14,990 bases of DNA from JAQVUB01 sp033809415 (lineage in GTDB: Bacteria; Verrucomicrobiota; Lentisphaeria; Oligosphaerales; Oligosphaeraceae): contig JAPXLT010000101.1 in assembly GCA_033809415.1 (NCBI GenBank), forward strand, positions 1-14,990. The letters run 5' to 3'. The translations under genes were made by a program, and so were the position numbers. Positions 7,932 through 14,990 of the stretch are shown piece after piece (within the stretch, counting starts at the first letter, position 1; every line of letters starts with the position of its first letter). The notes beneath the pieces were generated by a model, which made no database searches, was not told the origin of the DNA, and worked only from the letters and a program-made list of their open reading frames with translations.

Positions 7932-8334
7932 TTAGGAATTGCTATGACTTCCCGGGGTTTTCCATGTTTCAAGTCACATTTTCTATGATTCCGTATGATT
8001 TCTTATGATTTTTCTTGAAATTCCGCTTTTCCGGCACTATGTTTTCGCAGTGGTTCAGACATCTCCAAGCCCCACCCACCCAGGGGGCAACCCACCCTCG
8101 ATAAGGTACGCGCGCGGGAGATAGCTGCCGGACAGGTCAGACGGGTCGGACGGGAAACGCCCCCTGCACCCCCTGTTATTCAGCAGGAAAAGACTAAAGG
8201 CACCTTCACCACCGGGACGGTTGCGCTACTTTTTAAACCGCGTGCAATCTTATCCGTCAAAGCAGCAACCCCTAATAAAATTTTCGTGCCTTTTCGTGTT
8301 TTTTCGTTGTTAAAAAAATCCTTTTTGGATGGGG
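7932..8334 (+). repeat. Composite repeat, left arm (inverted copy at 14577-14961)
   Basis: Block 1 (7932-8116) is almost identical to the reverse complement of 14777-14961, with about ten differences by eye over 185 bp. It begins TTAGGAATTGCTATGACTTC and ends with the alternating stretch GGTACGCGCGCG. A variable block (8117-8208) holds two or three GGTCGGACG-type units and a CACCCCCTG segment. Block 3 (8209-8334) holds one copy of the GGGACGGTTGCGCTAC element, then TTTTCGTG repeats, then GTTAAAAAAATCC. The arm ends at the ribosome site of the gene at 8342. ATCC-TTTTT-GGAT (8318-8330) can form a small hairpin that overlaps that site. Confidence 0.85.
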
Positions 8335-8341
8335 TCTAGTT

Positions 8342-9130
8342 ATGAAGAATTGTACGTTCCTTTCAGCATTACTGTTGTTATTCGCCGCAAGCATAAGAAT
8401 GCCTGCTGAAGAAATTCTCTATGATTGTCCTGAAAGCTGGCAGGCTAACAACAATGTCCAGTTTCAACAGGGTGTCTTTCAGGCTAGAGGGATTCTGCAT
8501 TTTTTTGCCGCCGATCCGGTCAAGGTGGAAACGGGAAAGCAATACACGTTGACCGCCGAAATCCGCAATCCCCTCGATGTCAAATTGCCCGGAATCTGCT
8601 TGGCCGCTGTGGTGTATGACGATCAGAACCGACAAATTCATTCCCGGCATTATTTAACCATGCCGAACAGTGAAACAACCCTTGCTGCCCCGGTGCACAT
8701 GGAAGACAGCAGCCTGTTAGTCGAGGTCAATCCGCAATGGAAATTGCATAAGCACTGGGCGTTGACCGTTGCTTTCGATATCCAGCCGGATGCATCCGAT
8801 CTGCCCAACTCGAAAGTCTCGACAAAAATTCTGAGTTTCGAACCGGAACAGGAATTCCTGCGCGTCCACGTTGAAAAAAAACTCTATGCGGAATTCCCGG
8901 TCGGCACGAAAGTTCGCCTGCATCATCAGGGGTCATTCTATCTGCCCTGCCCCGATGCAAAATGGTACAACTTCTGCGGAACTGACTGGAAATGCATTGG
9001 AGGACAGCTCAGTGTTCCCGCAAAGGCCAGCCACTTTCGCCCAGCAATCATCTATTACGACCACAGCAAACCACCAAAAAATTTCTTTGAACTGAAAAAT
9101 GTGAAGCTGACAATCAAGGACAAAGAATGA
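8342..9130 (+). CDS. Secreted protein of unknown function
   Basis: I do not recognise this 262-residue protein. It starts with a signal peptide (MKNCTFLSALLLLFAASIRMPA, probable cleavage after A22 before EEILY). The rest alternates short beta-strand-like segments, for example KVETGKQYTLTAEIRNP and HKHWALTVAFDIQP, which resembles a jelly-roll or carbohydrate-binding module. That is only an impression of fold, and no catalytic motif is visible. GGATGGGG (8327-8334) precedes the ATG by 7 nt. The upstream sequence is the composite repeat, so any promoter must lie in or before it. The pseudopilin gene follows after about 120 bp with its own promoter. A carbohydrate-binding or accessory role is plausible given the neighbouring hydrolases. 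Confidence 0.8.
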   Translation: MKNCTFLSALLLLFAASIRMPAEEILYDCPESWQANNNVQFQQGVFQARGILHFFAADPVKVETGKQYTLTAEIRNPLDVKLPGICLAAVVYDDQNRQIHSRHYLTMPNSETTLAAPVHMEDSSLLVEVNPQWKLHKHWALTVAFDIQPDASDLPNSKVSTKILSFEPEQEFLRVHVEKKLYAEFPVGTKVRLHHQGSFYLPCPDAKWYNFCGTDWKCIGGQLSVPAKASHFRPAIIYYDHSKPPKNFFELKNVKLTIKDKE

Positions 9131-9160
9131 GCATTTTCCCTTTTTTGGCGTGATAGACTA

Positions 9161-9188
9161 AAGACACCGGCACAAAACGGATTATAAT
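9161..9188 (+). promoter_or_regulatory. Sigma70-type promoter for the pseudopilin gene
   Basis: The -10 box TATAAT at 9183-9188 is a perfect consensus. AAGACA at 9161-9166 matches four of six -35 positions (GACA), with a 16-bp spacer. Transcription would begin near 9195, giving a leader of about 55 nt before the ATG at 9252. The preceding AGACTAAAGACACC (9155-9168) nearly repeats AGACTAAAGGCACC at 8191-8204. Confidence 0.55.
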
Positions 9189-9251
9189 AAGTAATATGCA
9201 GGAAACGCACCCATGAAACGAGTTTTTCAGACAACAAAAAAGGAGGTTTCC

Positions 9252-10028
9252 ATGAGGAAAAAGTCTATCAGGTATATGTTTACTTTAATTGAGTTGCTGG
9301 TAGTTATTGCCATTATTGCGATTTTGGCATCGATGCTTCTTCCGGCGTTAAACAAGGCTCGTGAGAAAGCGCGTGGGATTACTTGCTTGAACATGATCAA
9401 GACCCTTACCACCACGCAGATTCTTTATACGAATGATCATGATGACCATCTGCTGCCGGTTCTGACGAAAAATCAAAATGGTGTTTTTGTGTCTTGGACA
9501 CGGATACTTGGTTCCATGTATAATTTATATGGGAAGGCTTTTGCCTGTCCGGCTTTTCCGGTACAATCAGGTACAAGCTACGGGAGTATTATCAAATGGG
9601 GGAAACCGACATTCGATTCATGGAATTCCATTGCCAGTGGCGGAAGTGATTATACCCGATATTTCGTCTACGGTCAAAATCTTTTTATCACCTCTCATTC
9701 GAATCTTGCAAATCATTATGGTGTAGACGGTTTAATCTCAGCCATTAAAAATCCAAGCAGGAAGTTGTTACACATGGATACCTATCAAATGAACAATCCA
9801 AAAGAAGGATATATTCAATTCACTAATACCTATGAAAGTGGCAACAATCAAAACGGCTGTCCAGACCCCCGCCATAGTGGTGCTGTCAATGTCACCTTTG
9901 TCGATGGGCATGCCGAGGCTATTAAACTGAACACCTCAACAAGAAGAGGGTATTTCAGCGCTACTGACAACCCTTATAAAACTTATCCTTTCTCCAGTGC
10001 CGCTGGCAGCTTCCTCGCAAGATGGTAG
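9252..10028 (+). CDS. Prepilin-like protein with H-X9-DG C-terminal motif
   Basis: The start at 9252 is preferred over the in-frame ATG at 9213 because AGGAGG (9241-9246) lies 5 nt before it; the product is then 258 residues. The N-terminus MRKKSIRYM is followed by FTLIELLVVIAIIAIL, the type IV prepilin / type II secretion pseudopilin signal and hydrophobic helix, with the conserved Glu at mature position 5 (E14). The residue before the cleavage site is Met (M9), not the usual Gly. Near the C-terminus, H208 is followed by nine residues and D218-G219, the H-X9-DG motif of prepilin-processing-associated proteins. The globular part is poor in recognisable features. The protein would be anchored in the inner membrane or assembled into a pseudopilus; its role beside glycosidases is unknown. 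No pilus assembly ATPase or prepilin peptidase gene is in the window. Confidence 0.92.
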   Translation: MRKKSIRYMFTLIELLVVIAIIAILASMLLPALNKAREKARGITCLNMIKTLTTTQILYTNDHDDHLLPVLTKNQNGVFVSWTRILGSMYNLYGKAFACPAFPVQSGTSYGSIIKWGKPTFDSWNSIASGGSDYTRYFVYGQNLFITSHSNLANHYGVDGLISAIKNPSRKLLHMDTYQMNNPKEGYIQFTNTYESGNNQNGCPDPRHSGAVNVTFVDGHAEAIKLNTSTRRGYFSATDNPYKTYPFSSAAGSFLARW

Positions 10029-10034
10029 GCGCCT

Positions 10035-10075
10035 CCATCCAAAAAGGATTTTTTAACCACGAACCACACGAAAAA
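10035..10075 (-). repeat. Inverted copy of the composite-repeat terminal module
   Basis: CCATCC followed by AAAAAGGATTTTTTAACCAC and the CACGAA tail is the reverse complement of the end of the left arm (8310-8332). A 34-bp segment (10042-10075) is identical to 14577-14610. It lies 6 bp after the stop codon of the pseudopilin gene. ATCC-AAAAA-GGAT followed by T6 could act as a very weak terminator. Confidence 0.85.
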
Positions 10076-10082
10076 GCTTGGG

Positions 10083-10110
10083 GTGGGCTGCCGCCCACAA
10101 CCTATTTTTT
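10083..10110 (+). terminator. Possible Rho-independent terminator
   Basis: GTGGGC-TGCC-GCCCAC (10083-10098) is a perfect 6-bp stem, and a run of six T follows at 10105-10110. The T-run is 6 nt beyond the stem rather than directly after it, which lowers confidence. It would end the transcript of the pseudopilin gene 55 bp after its stop. Confidence 0.45.
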
Positions 10111-10118
10111 ACAATTCT

Positions 10119-10149
10119 TTCACCCAACTTCTTGTTGTGTGAAGATTTT
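10119..10149 (+). terminator. Second terminator-like stem-loop
   Basis: TTCAC (10119-10123) pairs with GTGAA (10139-10143) and CAAC (10125-10128) with GTTG (10134-10137), with one mismatch between the two blocks and a TTCTT loop. GATTTT follows. It could back up the hairpin at 10083, or be part of the repeat material. Confidence 0.35.
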
Positions 10150-10181
10150 GGCTAGGAATTACGCTGTGGCTGGTTCCTATG

Positions 10182-10269
10182 TCGCGCCCTTACAGGGCTT
10201 TGCGGAATGGGTGGGTATCCGAACCCAGGGCGTTGCCCTGGGCTGGTATATCGCGCCCCTTCAGGGCTA
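10182..10269. repeat. Palindromic interspersed repeat unit
   Basis: CCCAGGGC-GTT-GCCCTGGG (10224-10242) is a perfect 8-bp stem with a 3-nt loop. It is flanked by direct repeats of a TCGCGCCC..CAGGGCT sequence at 10182-10199 and 10251-10268, each a small hairpin (GCCCT/AGGGC type). Part of the sequence before each flank is also shared (GGCTGGT, then TAT). I recall similar CCCAGGG..CCCTGGG spacer repeats in PVC-group genomes, but could not check this. No gene is supported. Confidence 0.7.
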
Positions 10270-10298
10270 ATCCCAATATCGCCGACCCGACGATCAGC

Positions 10299-10408
10299 TG
10301 TCCGTGTCCTGTCCGTGTCCTGTCCGTGTCCCGTCCGTGTCCTGTCCGTGTCCCGTCCGTGTCCTGTCCGTGTCCTGTCCGTGCCCCGTCCGTGCCCCGT
10401 CCGTGTGT
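10299..10408 (+). repeat. 11-bp minisatellite (YGTCCGTGYCC)
   Basis: Ten head-to-tail units have an exact 11-bp period. Units 1-7 read TGTCCGTGTCC or CGTCCGTGTCC, units 8 and 9 end GTGCCC, and unit 10 degenerates to CGTCCGTGTGT. Because 11 is not a multiple of three, the unit is read in all frames; the resulting PCPVRV-type peptides have no ribosome site or conserved start. It lies 58 bp upstream of the next gene and could affect its promoter spacing if copy number varies. Confidence 0.9.
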
Positions 10409-10426
10409 GGTTAAAACCCTTTTTTA
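10403..10426 (+). repeat. Degenerate forward copy of the repeat terminal module
   Basis: GTGTGTGGTTAAAACCCTTT followed by more T resembles the left-arm end (GTGGTTAAAAAATCCTTTTT) in the same orientation, with a short deletion. It faces the inverted copy at 14577 across the GH42-like gene. The match is short, so confidence is moderate. Confidence 0.5.
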
Positions 10427-10465
10427 GATTTTACGAATAAGAAAACCAGAAATAAGGAATTATGC

Positions 10466-13400
10466 ATGAAAAACTTAATGCTGGCGATTTTGTGCTTGCT
10501 TGCATTGTCGATCTCTGCTGAAGAAACTCTGCATTTGAGTGATGCTGAAGTTATCGAGAAGGTCAAGCTTTCGAGAGCAAGCAAGAGCGCATCAAGCATT
10601 GGGCTTGAAGCAACGACTTCGGAGAATGTTCTTGCGGCTTTTCACCAACCTGCAGTGGAATGGGACACTGCAAAGATAAAGCACCTTGAATTCACCTTAA
10701 AAACCAATGCCAAAGGGGCATATTCCTTTGCCTGCAATACAAATACCAATGGGACAATTGCCGGTTTCAGAGTGCCGATTGCAGATGTGGTTGCCGATGG
10801 CGAATACCATATCTACAACCTGATTCTTGAAGACAATCCAAAATGGACTGGCATAATGACGAATTGGGAAATTCGCTGGACTGGAGAGCCTGCCACCATT
10901 GGTTTGAAGTCGATTAAGGGCTACAGCGAGGTGAATGAAGCCCTGAAATACCAGCTTCAACTGGCGAAGGAAAAACGCCGGTTGAAGGGTGCTGCCCTCG
11001 TCCGCGAGGTTCTTCTGAAGAAAGCCACGAAGTTACCATCAACAGAGGCATTGGAGGCGATTACTGCTGACGGCGTGCCCGCGATATTTTATCAATCAAA
11101 ATTGGCGTGGGACGCAACGGATATCAAGCAGATCGAGTTTACGCTGAAGACGAATGCTCCAGGATATTATTCCTTTGCCTGTTGTACTGAAAAGGACGGG
11201 CAGCGCTCCACGATAAAGATCACGCCCCATGCTGCTATTCCGGATGGTGAATATCACACCTATCTGTTCAATGTTTCAGAAGACCCTGCCTGCAAAGGTA
11301 TTATTACTAATTGGGAGCTGAAATGGATTGGCGAACCTGCCACGGTTGGCATGAAGTCCCTCCATGCCAATAATATCTTGAATTGCATCGGCGATGCGGC
11401 TGCGTTACAGCCTGGAAGGGAAAGCATCGTCAATAGATTATTGCCGCGTTCAAAATGCCGTTTAGCCTGGGAAGGCGCAACATCCCCCGGAGCTGTAGTG
11501 CGATTCTATGATTATGAGTTGAAAGAAATTCCAGATTCGAAAGTAACTCTCGAGGCAGGGCAAAAGGAAGTGTTGTTCATTGCGCCCGAAATGCTTATTG
11601 AAGCAAGGGTGGAAGTGTTAGATGCCGGACAAGGCTTCCCCGTACTCCAGCAATTGGAATATATCATTCCCGGCGCCGCCTCGAATCTTACCTGGCGAGG
11701 CAAATGGATTTGGAGTCAAAATGCCCCGGGACCAATTGATCGAAGTCTATGGTTTGAACGGATTCTTGATTTGGATGAAGCCCCGGAATTCGCTGCGATT
11801 GCCGCAGTTGGCGATGATAGCTGCCTGGTTTATGTCAACGGTAAATTTGTTGGTCGCACCAGTCGCTGGACAGTGGTGGCCCGTCATGATATCACACAAT
11901 ATTTGAAGGTCGGGAAAAACCGCATTTCCTGCCGTGTTAAAAATATCGATTCATGGGGTGGTTTTCTGGCTGATGTCTATGTCAAGCTCGATAACAAGGA
12001 AATTTTTGCCGATACGGATGAAAGATGGCTGCTGGAAAAAGAGAGCAATACCGATACGCATATTCCTGTCGCCAACGAACCTGTCGTCGTACTGGGGAAA
12101 AGCACGATTCCACCTTGGTATGGCGGAATGGCTTATCGCTATGCAGGACCAAGGGGAATGTTGAAGTTGGTCGAATCAAAGCCAGGAAAACTCACCGTTA
12201 AAGTGGAAAAATTACCGCCGGATGCCAGCAACAGTCTGCGCTTCGCAGTACAGGATTTAAATGGCAATACAAGCGAATTTACATTGCGCATCACACCTTC
12301 CATGGACCAATGGAAACTAGGTGAAACAATCACCATCAATTACCCAATCCCACATGTCGAAAAAGGGATTTTCAAGATATCCTTGAATGATGATATGGTT
12401 AACTTGCAGGGAAATCCGGTTTTGATGACACTGGATCGCAGCAAAGTCACACCTCCGCCATTAAGACGAGCCACGTTCACTGGAGGCGGGCGCCCGATGC
12501 TGAAGATGGATGATGAAATGATCAACCCTGTTTTTTGGCATGCCCCGAATTGTTATAAGGGCAAAGATTTGTTGGACGGAATCAAAAACATGGCCGAAAA
12601 TAATTTCCGGTCGTTTCGGGTTGCTGCCAAGTTTGATGATTTCTGGAAAGAAGATGGCAGTTTTGATTTTACGGACTTTGATATGCAGGTCGCTAATCTC
12701 CTTACGGTGGAAAAAGATGCAGTATTTGCAGTGCATGTTTATTCTTGGATGCCGGAATGGTGGCTGGCTAAAAATCCAGACGATTTAAGCCGCCACGAAC
12801 ATGGAAATCCACGTGATTTATGGCTGGATAAACAGGCTCTCGGTTCTAGAAAATGGCTCACGGATGCTGAAATTCCGTTCAAGGCTTTGATTGACCACAT
12901 AAAAGCCAGCAGCTATGCCGACCGTGTCTGGGGCATGAGCTTTACTGAAAATAATTGTGGTGAATGGTTCTGGACTTCAGCTGATGCCACAGGTAAACGC
13001 TCCTATGCCGGATACAGCCCCGCTGACTATCGAGCATTCCGAGAGCGCTTGAGGGCAAAATATAAAACGGACAAGGCGCTCGCTCAAGCCTGGAATATGC
13101 CAGGAGTCACGATCGATAACGCACCCATGCCATCTGCGGAATGTGCCAGAAAAGGCAGTGTGGGAGCATTGCTGCAAATGCCGCAAGACCAGCAGATCAT
13201 AGATTATTTTGAATTCCGCAGCATGGCGCTGGCAGAAGCAATTATGCACTTTGGTAAATTCATTAAAGAGCAGACGGATGGAAAATGGATGACTGGAGCA
13301 TATTATGGATATTTCGCGGAAATGATTGCGAATCCACGCAGAAATATCCAGTCAAATGGACATAATGGATTCATTGAAACCGCAATGTCACCCTATGTGG

Positions 13401-14578
13401 ACTTTGTGCATGCTCCATTACGCTATACGGTTCGAAAAACTGGCCAGCCTGGCGCTATGATGCAGGTCTGGGACACCTATTTGCTGCGAGGCAAGATGGT
13501 CTATGTTGAGCAGGATGTGCGTACCTCCTATGCGCCAATTGTCGGATCTGCCAACGGAAAAATCTACTGTGGAACACCTTCTACAGCGTTTTGCGATATC
13601 GGACAATTTATCCGCTCTTTCGGTATGGCTACCGCAACCGGCGCACTCAATTACTGGTACGATTTAGCCTATAAGCAGTTTGATGAAAAAGCACTGAACA
13701 AGGCCATTACGGAATTGAATAAAATTTATCTGTCGCTTGCTCCGGTAAAGGGGACGACTCCCTGCGAAGTCGCGATTGTCAGCGATAGGGACAGCGCGTA
13801 TTATTCGCAGTATCCCGCAGCGGACACCCCAAGTACCATTGCATCTGAATGTGTATTCAAGCATTTCAATGAGTTGGCAGTACCTTTCAAAAGCCTGACG
13901 ATTACCGATTTGCTTGATGAAAGTCTTAATCTCCAAGCATTCAAATGTTATGTTGTCCTGCCGGCGTTGATGCTGACCAAAGTACAGCGCGCACAACTAC
14001 TGGCACGCTTCGAAAAGGAAAAAGCCACAGTAGTATGGCTGTATGCAGCAGGCGCGTTCTATCCGGATCATGGACCATCGGACGTGAATTGTGCCGATTT
14101 CCTGGGAATAAAGACAAAAATGTCGCTGGAAAAAACGCGGGCGGAAATGGTGACAAATGACGATTTTGGAAGTATAACCTGCATAAACAACAATGAAATT
14201 GCGCCATTGTTCCTGCCTGTTTCCGGGTTTGATACTGTAATCGGGAAAAATGAGTCAGGTCAGCCAATGATGGTAGCCAAGAAACTTGCCGATTCAACGC
14301 ATTATTTCACTGCGCTTGCCAATATTCCAATGCCATTATATGCCAAGATCTTAGAAAAAGCAGGCGTGCATATTTACAGCGACATTGTCAACACGGATCA
14401 GTATTGGATCGGGAATGACGTGCTGTTCATCCATGCTTCAACCAATGGCGATAAGAGCTTTGTCCTTCCAACTGGCCGCAAGGCCCGGGGCATTGCAGGA
14501 CCATTTAAGGAAACCTTGAAATCCGGCGATACTTTCAAAGCGCGTGCCGGTATGACCTACGGATTCCTTATCGAATAA
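10466..14578 (+). CDS. Secreted GH42-like glycoside hydrolase with duplicated N-terminal domain
   Basis: The 1370-residue protein starts with a signal peptide (MKNLMLAILCLLALSISA, cleavage near A18). AAGGA (10454-10458) precedes the ATG by 7 nt. Two related domains follow, at about 50-155 and 200-300. They share IEFTLKTNA/LEFTLKTNA, YSFAC, DGEYH, TNWE and GEPAT.G.KS, and are separated by a basic helical linker (AKEKRRLKGAALVREVLLKK). Residues 408-525 (WRGKWIWSQ, VYVNGKFVGR, ITQYLKVGKNRISCRV) look like a GH2/rhamnosidase-type sugar-binding jelly roll. A TIM barrel spans about 670-1075. E828 in SFTENN is the likely acid/base and E1015 in VYVEQDVRT the likely nucleophile; their spacing of 187 resembles GH42 enzymes. 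A Rossmann-like trimerisation domain (CEVAIVSDRD to about 1250) and a beta C-terminus complete it. A beta-galactosidase-type activity is plausible; the sugar is not known. Confidence 0.88.
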   Translation: MKNLMLAILCLLALSISAEETLHLSDAEVIEKVKLSRASKSASSIGLEATTSENVLAAFHQPAVEWDTAKIKHLEFTLKTNAKGAYSFACNTNTNGTIAGFRVPIADVVADGEYHIYNLILEDNPKWTGIMTNWEIRWTGEPATIGLKSIKGYSEVNEALKYQLQLAKEKRRLKGAALVREVLLKKATKLPSTEALEAITADGVPAIFYQSKLAWDATDIKQIEFTLKTNAPGYYSFACCTEKDGQRSTIKITPHAAIPDGEYHTYLFNVSEDPACKGIITNWELKWIGEPATVGMKSLHANNILNCIGDAAALQPGRESIVNRLLPRSKCRLAWEGATSPGAVVRFYDYELKEIPDSKVTLEAGQKEVLFIAPEMLIEARVEVLDAGQGFPVLQQLEYIIPGAASNLTWRGKWIWSQNAPGPIDRSLWFERILDLDEAPEFAAIAAVGDDSCLVYVNGKFVGRTSRWTVVARHDITQYLKVGKNRISCRVKNIDSWGGFLADVYVKLDNKEIFADTDERWLLEKESNTDTHIPVANEPVVVLGKSTIPPWYGGMAYRYAGPRGMLKLVESKPGKLTVKVEKLPPDASNSLRFAVQDLNGNTSEFTLRITPSMDQWKLGETITINYPIPHVEKGIFKISLNDDMVNLQGNPVLMTLDRSKVTPPPLRRATFTGGGRPMLKMDDEMINPVFWHAPNCYKGKDLLDGIKNMAENNFRSFRVAAKFDDFWKEDGSFDFTDFDMQVANLLTVEKDAVFAVHVYSWMPEWWLAKNPDDLSRHEHGNPRDLWLDKQALGSRKWLTDAEIPFKALIDHIKASSYADRVWGMSFTENNCGEWFWTSADATGKRSYAGYSPADYRAFRERLRAKYKTDKALAQAWNMPGVTIDNAPMPSAECARKGSVGALLQMPQDQQIIDYFEFRSMALAEAIMHFGKFIKEQTDGKWMTGAYYGYFAEMIANPRRNIQSNGHNGFIETAMSPYVDFVHAPLRYTVRKTGQPGAMMQVWDTYLLRGKMVYVEQDVRTSYAPIVGSANGKIYCGTPSTAFCDIGQFIRSFGMATATGALNYWYDLAYKQFDEKALNKAITELNKIYLSLAPVKGTTPCEVAIVSDRDSAYYSQYPAADTPSTIASECVFKHFNELAVPFKSLTITDLLDESLNLQAFKCYVVLPALMLTKVQRAQLLARFEKEKATVVWLYAAGAFYPDHGPSDVNCADFLGIKTKMSLEKTRAEMVTNDDFGSITCINNNEIAPLFLPVSGFDTVIGKNESGQPMMVAKKLADSTHYFTALANIPMPLYAKILEKAGVHIYSDIVNTDQYWIGNDVLFIHASTNGDKSFVLPTGRKARGIAGPFKETLKSGDTFKARAGMTYGFLIE

Positions 14579-14961
14579 AAGGATTTTTTAACCACGAACC
14601 ACACGAAAAAACACGAAAATTTTATATAGGGTTGTTGCTCAGGCGGATGGGATGGCATGCGCTTTAAAAAGTGGCGCAACCGTCCCGGTTGTGAAGTGCA
14701 GGGTGCAGGGTGTGGGGTGCATCGGTATCCCGTCCACCATACCCGCTGCGTGCCCTCCTTTCCGCCTCGTGCGCGCACGCGCGCGTACCTTATTGAGGGT
14801 GGGTGCCCCCTGGGTGGGTGGGGCTGGATGATTTCTGAACCACGGCGAAAACATAGTGCCGGGAAAACGGAATTTCAAGAAAAATCATAAGAAATCATAC
14901 GGAAGCATAGAAAATGTGAATTGAAACATGGAAAACCCCGGGAAGTCATAGCAATTCCTAA
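14577..14961 (-). repeat. Composite repeat, right arm (inverted relative to 7932-8334)
   Basis: It begins on the last two bases of the GH42-like stop codon. In + orientation the order is: the AAAAGGATTTTTTAACCACG module and CACGAAAA repeats (14577-14626), one hairpin CAACCG-TCC-CGGTTG (14677-14691), a GCAGGGTGCAGGGTG segment, a variable GC-rich stretch, a 21-bp alternating purine-pyrimidine run (14768-14788), and the 185-bp block (14777-14961) nearly identical to the reverse complement of 7932-8116. No target-site duplication is evident in the bases outside the two arms. The arm contains no gene. Confidence 0.85.
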
Positions 14962-14990
14962 TACCAATTAAAAATCAAATTGCGCGAATC

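Noticed and set aside
10179..10440. Cys/Pro/Val-rich small proteins
   Set aside because: They are translations of the palindrome unit and the 11-bp minisatellite in several frames at once, without a ribosome site.
10466..10520. Lipoprotein signal (Cys at residue 10 of the GH42-like protein)
   Set aside because: The residues before the Cys (AIL) do not fit a lipobox and the Cys lies inside the hydrophobic core; a standard signal peptide fits better.

Overview
The window most resembles a genome of the Lentisphaerota (Victivallales) or a close relative in the PVC group. This is an inference from two things. One is a prepilin-like protein with an FTLIELLVVIAIIAIL N-terminus and a C-terminal H-X9-DG motif, a type found in very large numbers in that phylum. 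The other is the surrounding set of large, mostly secreted glycoside-hydrolase-type proteins, separated by repeat-rich spacers. All six convincing genes are on the + strand. I saw no tRNA, rRNA, transposase gene or CRISPR array.

Layout. Positions 1-367 are a repeat island: a G-rich 7-bp tandem, a 9-bp minisatellite and four tandem 32-bp repeats. It ends at the ribosome binding site of the first gene. Positions 368-7201 hold a probable operon of three genes: a neutral-ceramidase-fold protein without a signal peptide, a TIM-barrel glycosidase-like protein without a signal peptide, and a secreted 1136-residue CBM9 + DUF6067/GH123-like protein. Positions 7202-8341 are non-coding and hold REP-like hairpins, then a composite repeat. 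Positions 8342-10028 hold a small secreted protein of unknown function and the prepilin-like protein, which has its own good promoter. Positions 10029-10465 are another repeat island with terminator-like hairpins, palindromes and an 11-bp minisatellite. Positions 10466-14578 encode a secreted 1370-residue GH42-like enzyme. From 14577 to 14961 the composite repeat of 7932-8334 returns in inverted orientation.

The genes fit a polysaccharide or glycoconjugate degradation locus. The two large secreted enzymes would cut the substrate outside the cytoplasm, the cytoplasmic barrel protein and ceramidase-fold hydrolase would process imported products or side groups, and the pseudopilin may belong to a surface or secretion machinery. 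The substrate cannot be read from sequence.

The most unusual signal lies outside the genes. Copies of one repeat module (a CACGAAAA / GGTTAAAAAATCC end) bracket genes in inward-facing pairs. One pair encloses the small secreted protein and the pseudopilin; a second encloses the GH42-like gene. The outermost arms are about 400 bp long, and 185 bp of each are nearly identical. This could be a repeat-bounded gene cassette, or heavy colonisation of spacers by dispersed repeats.
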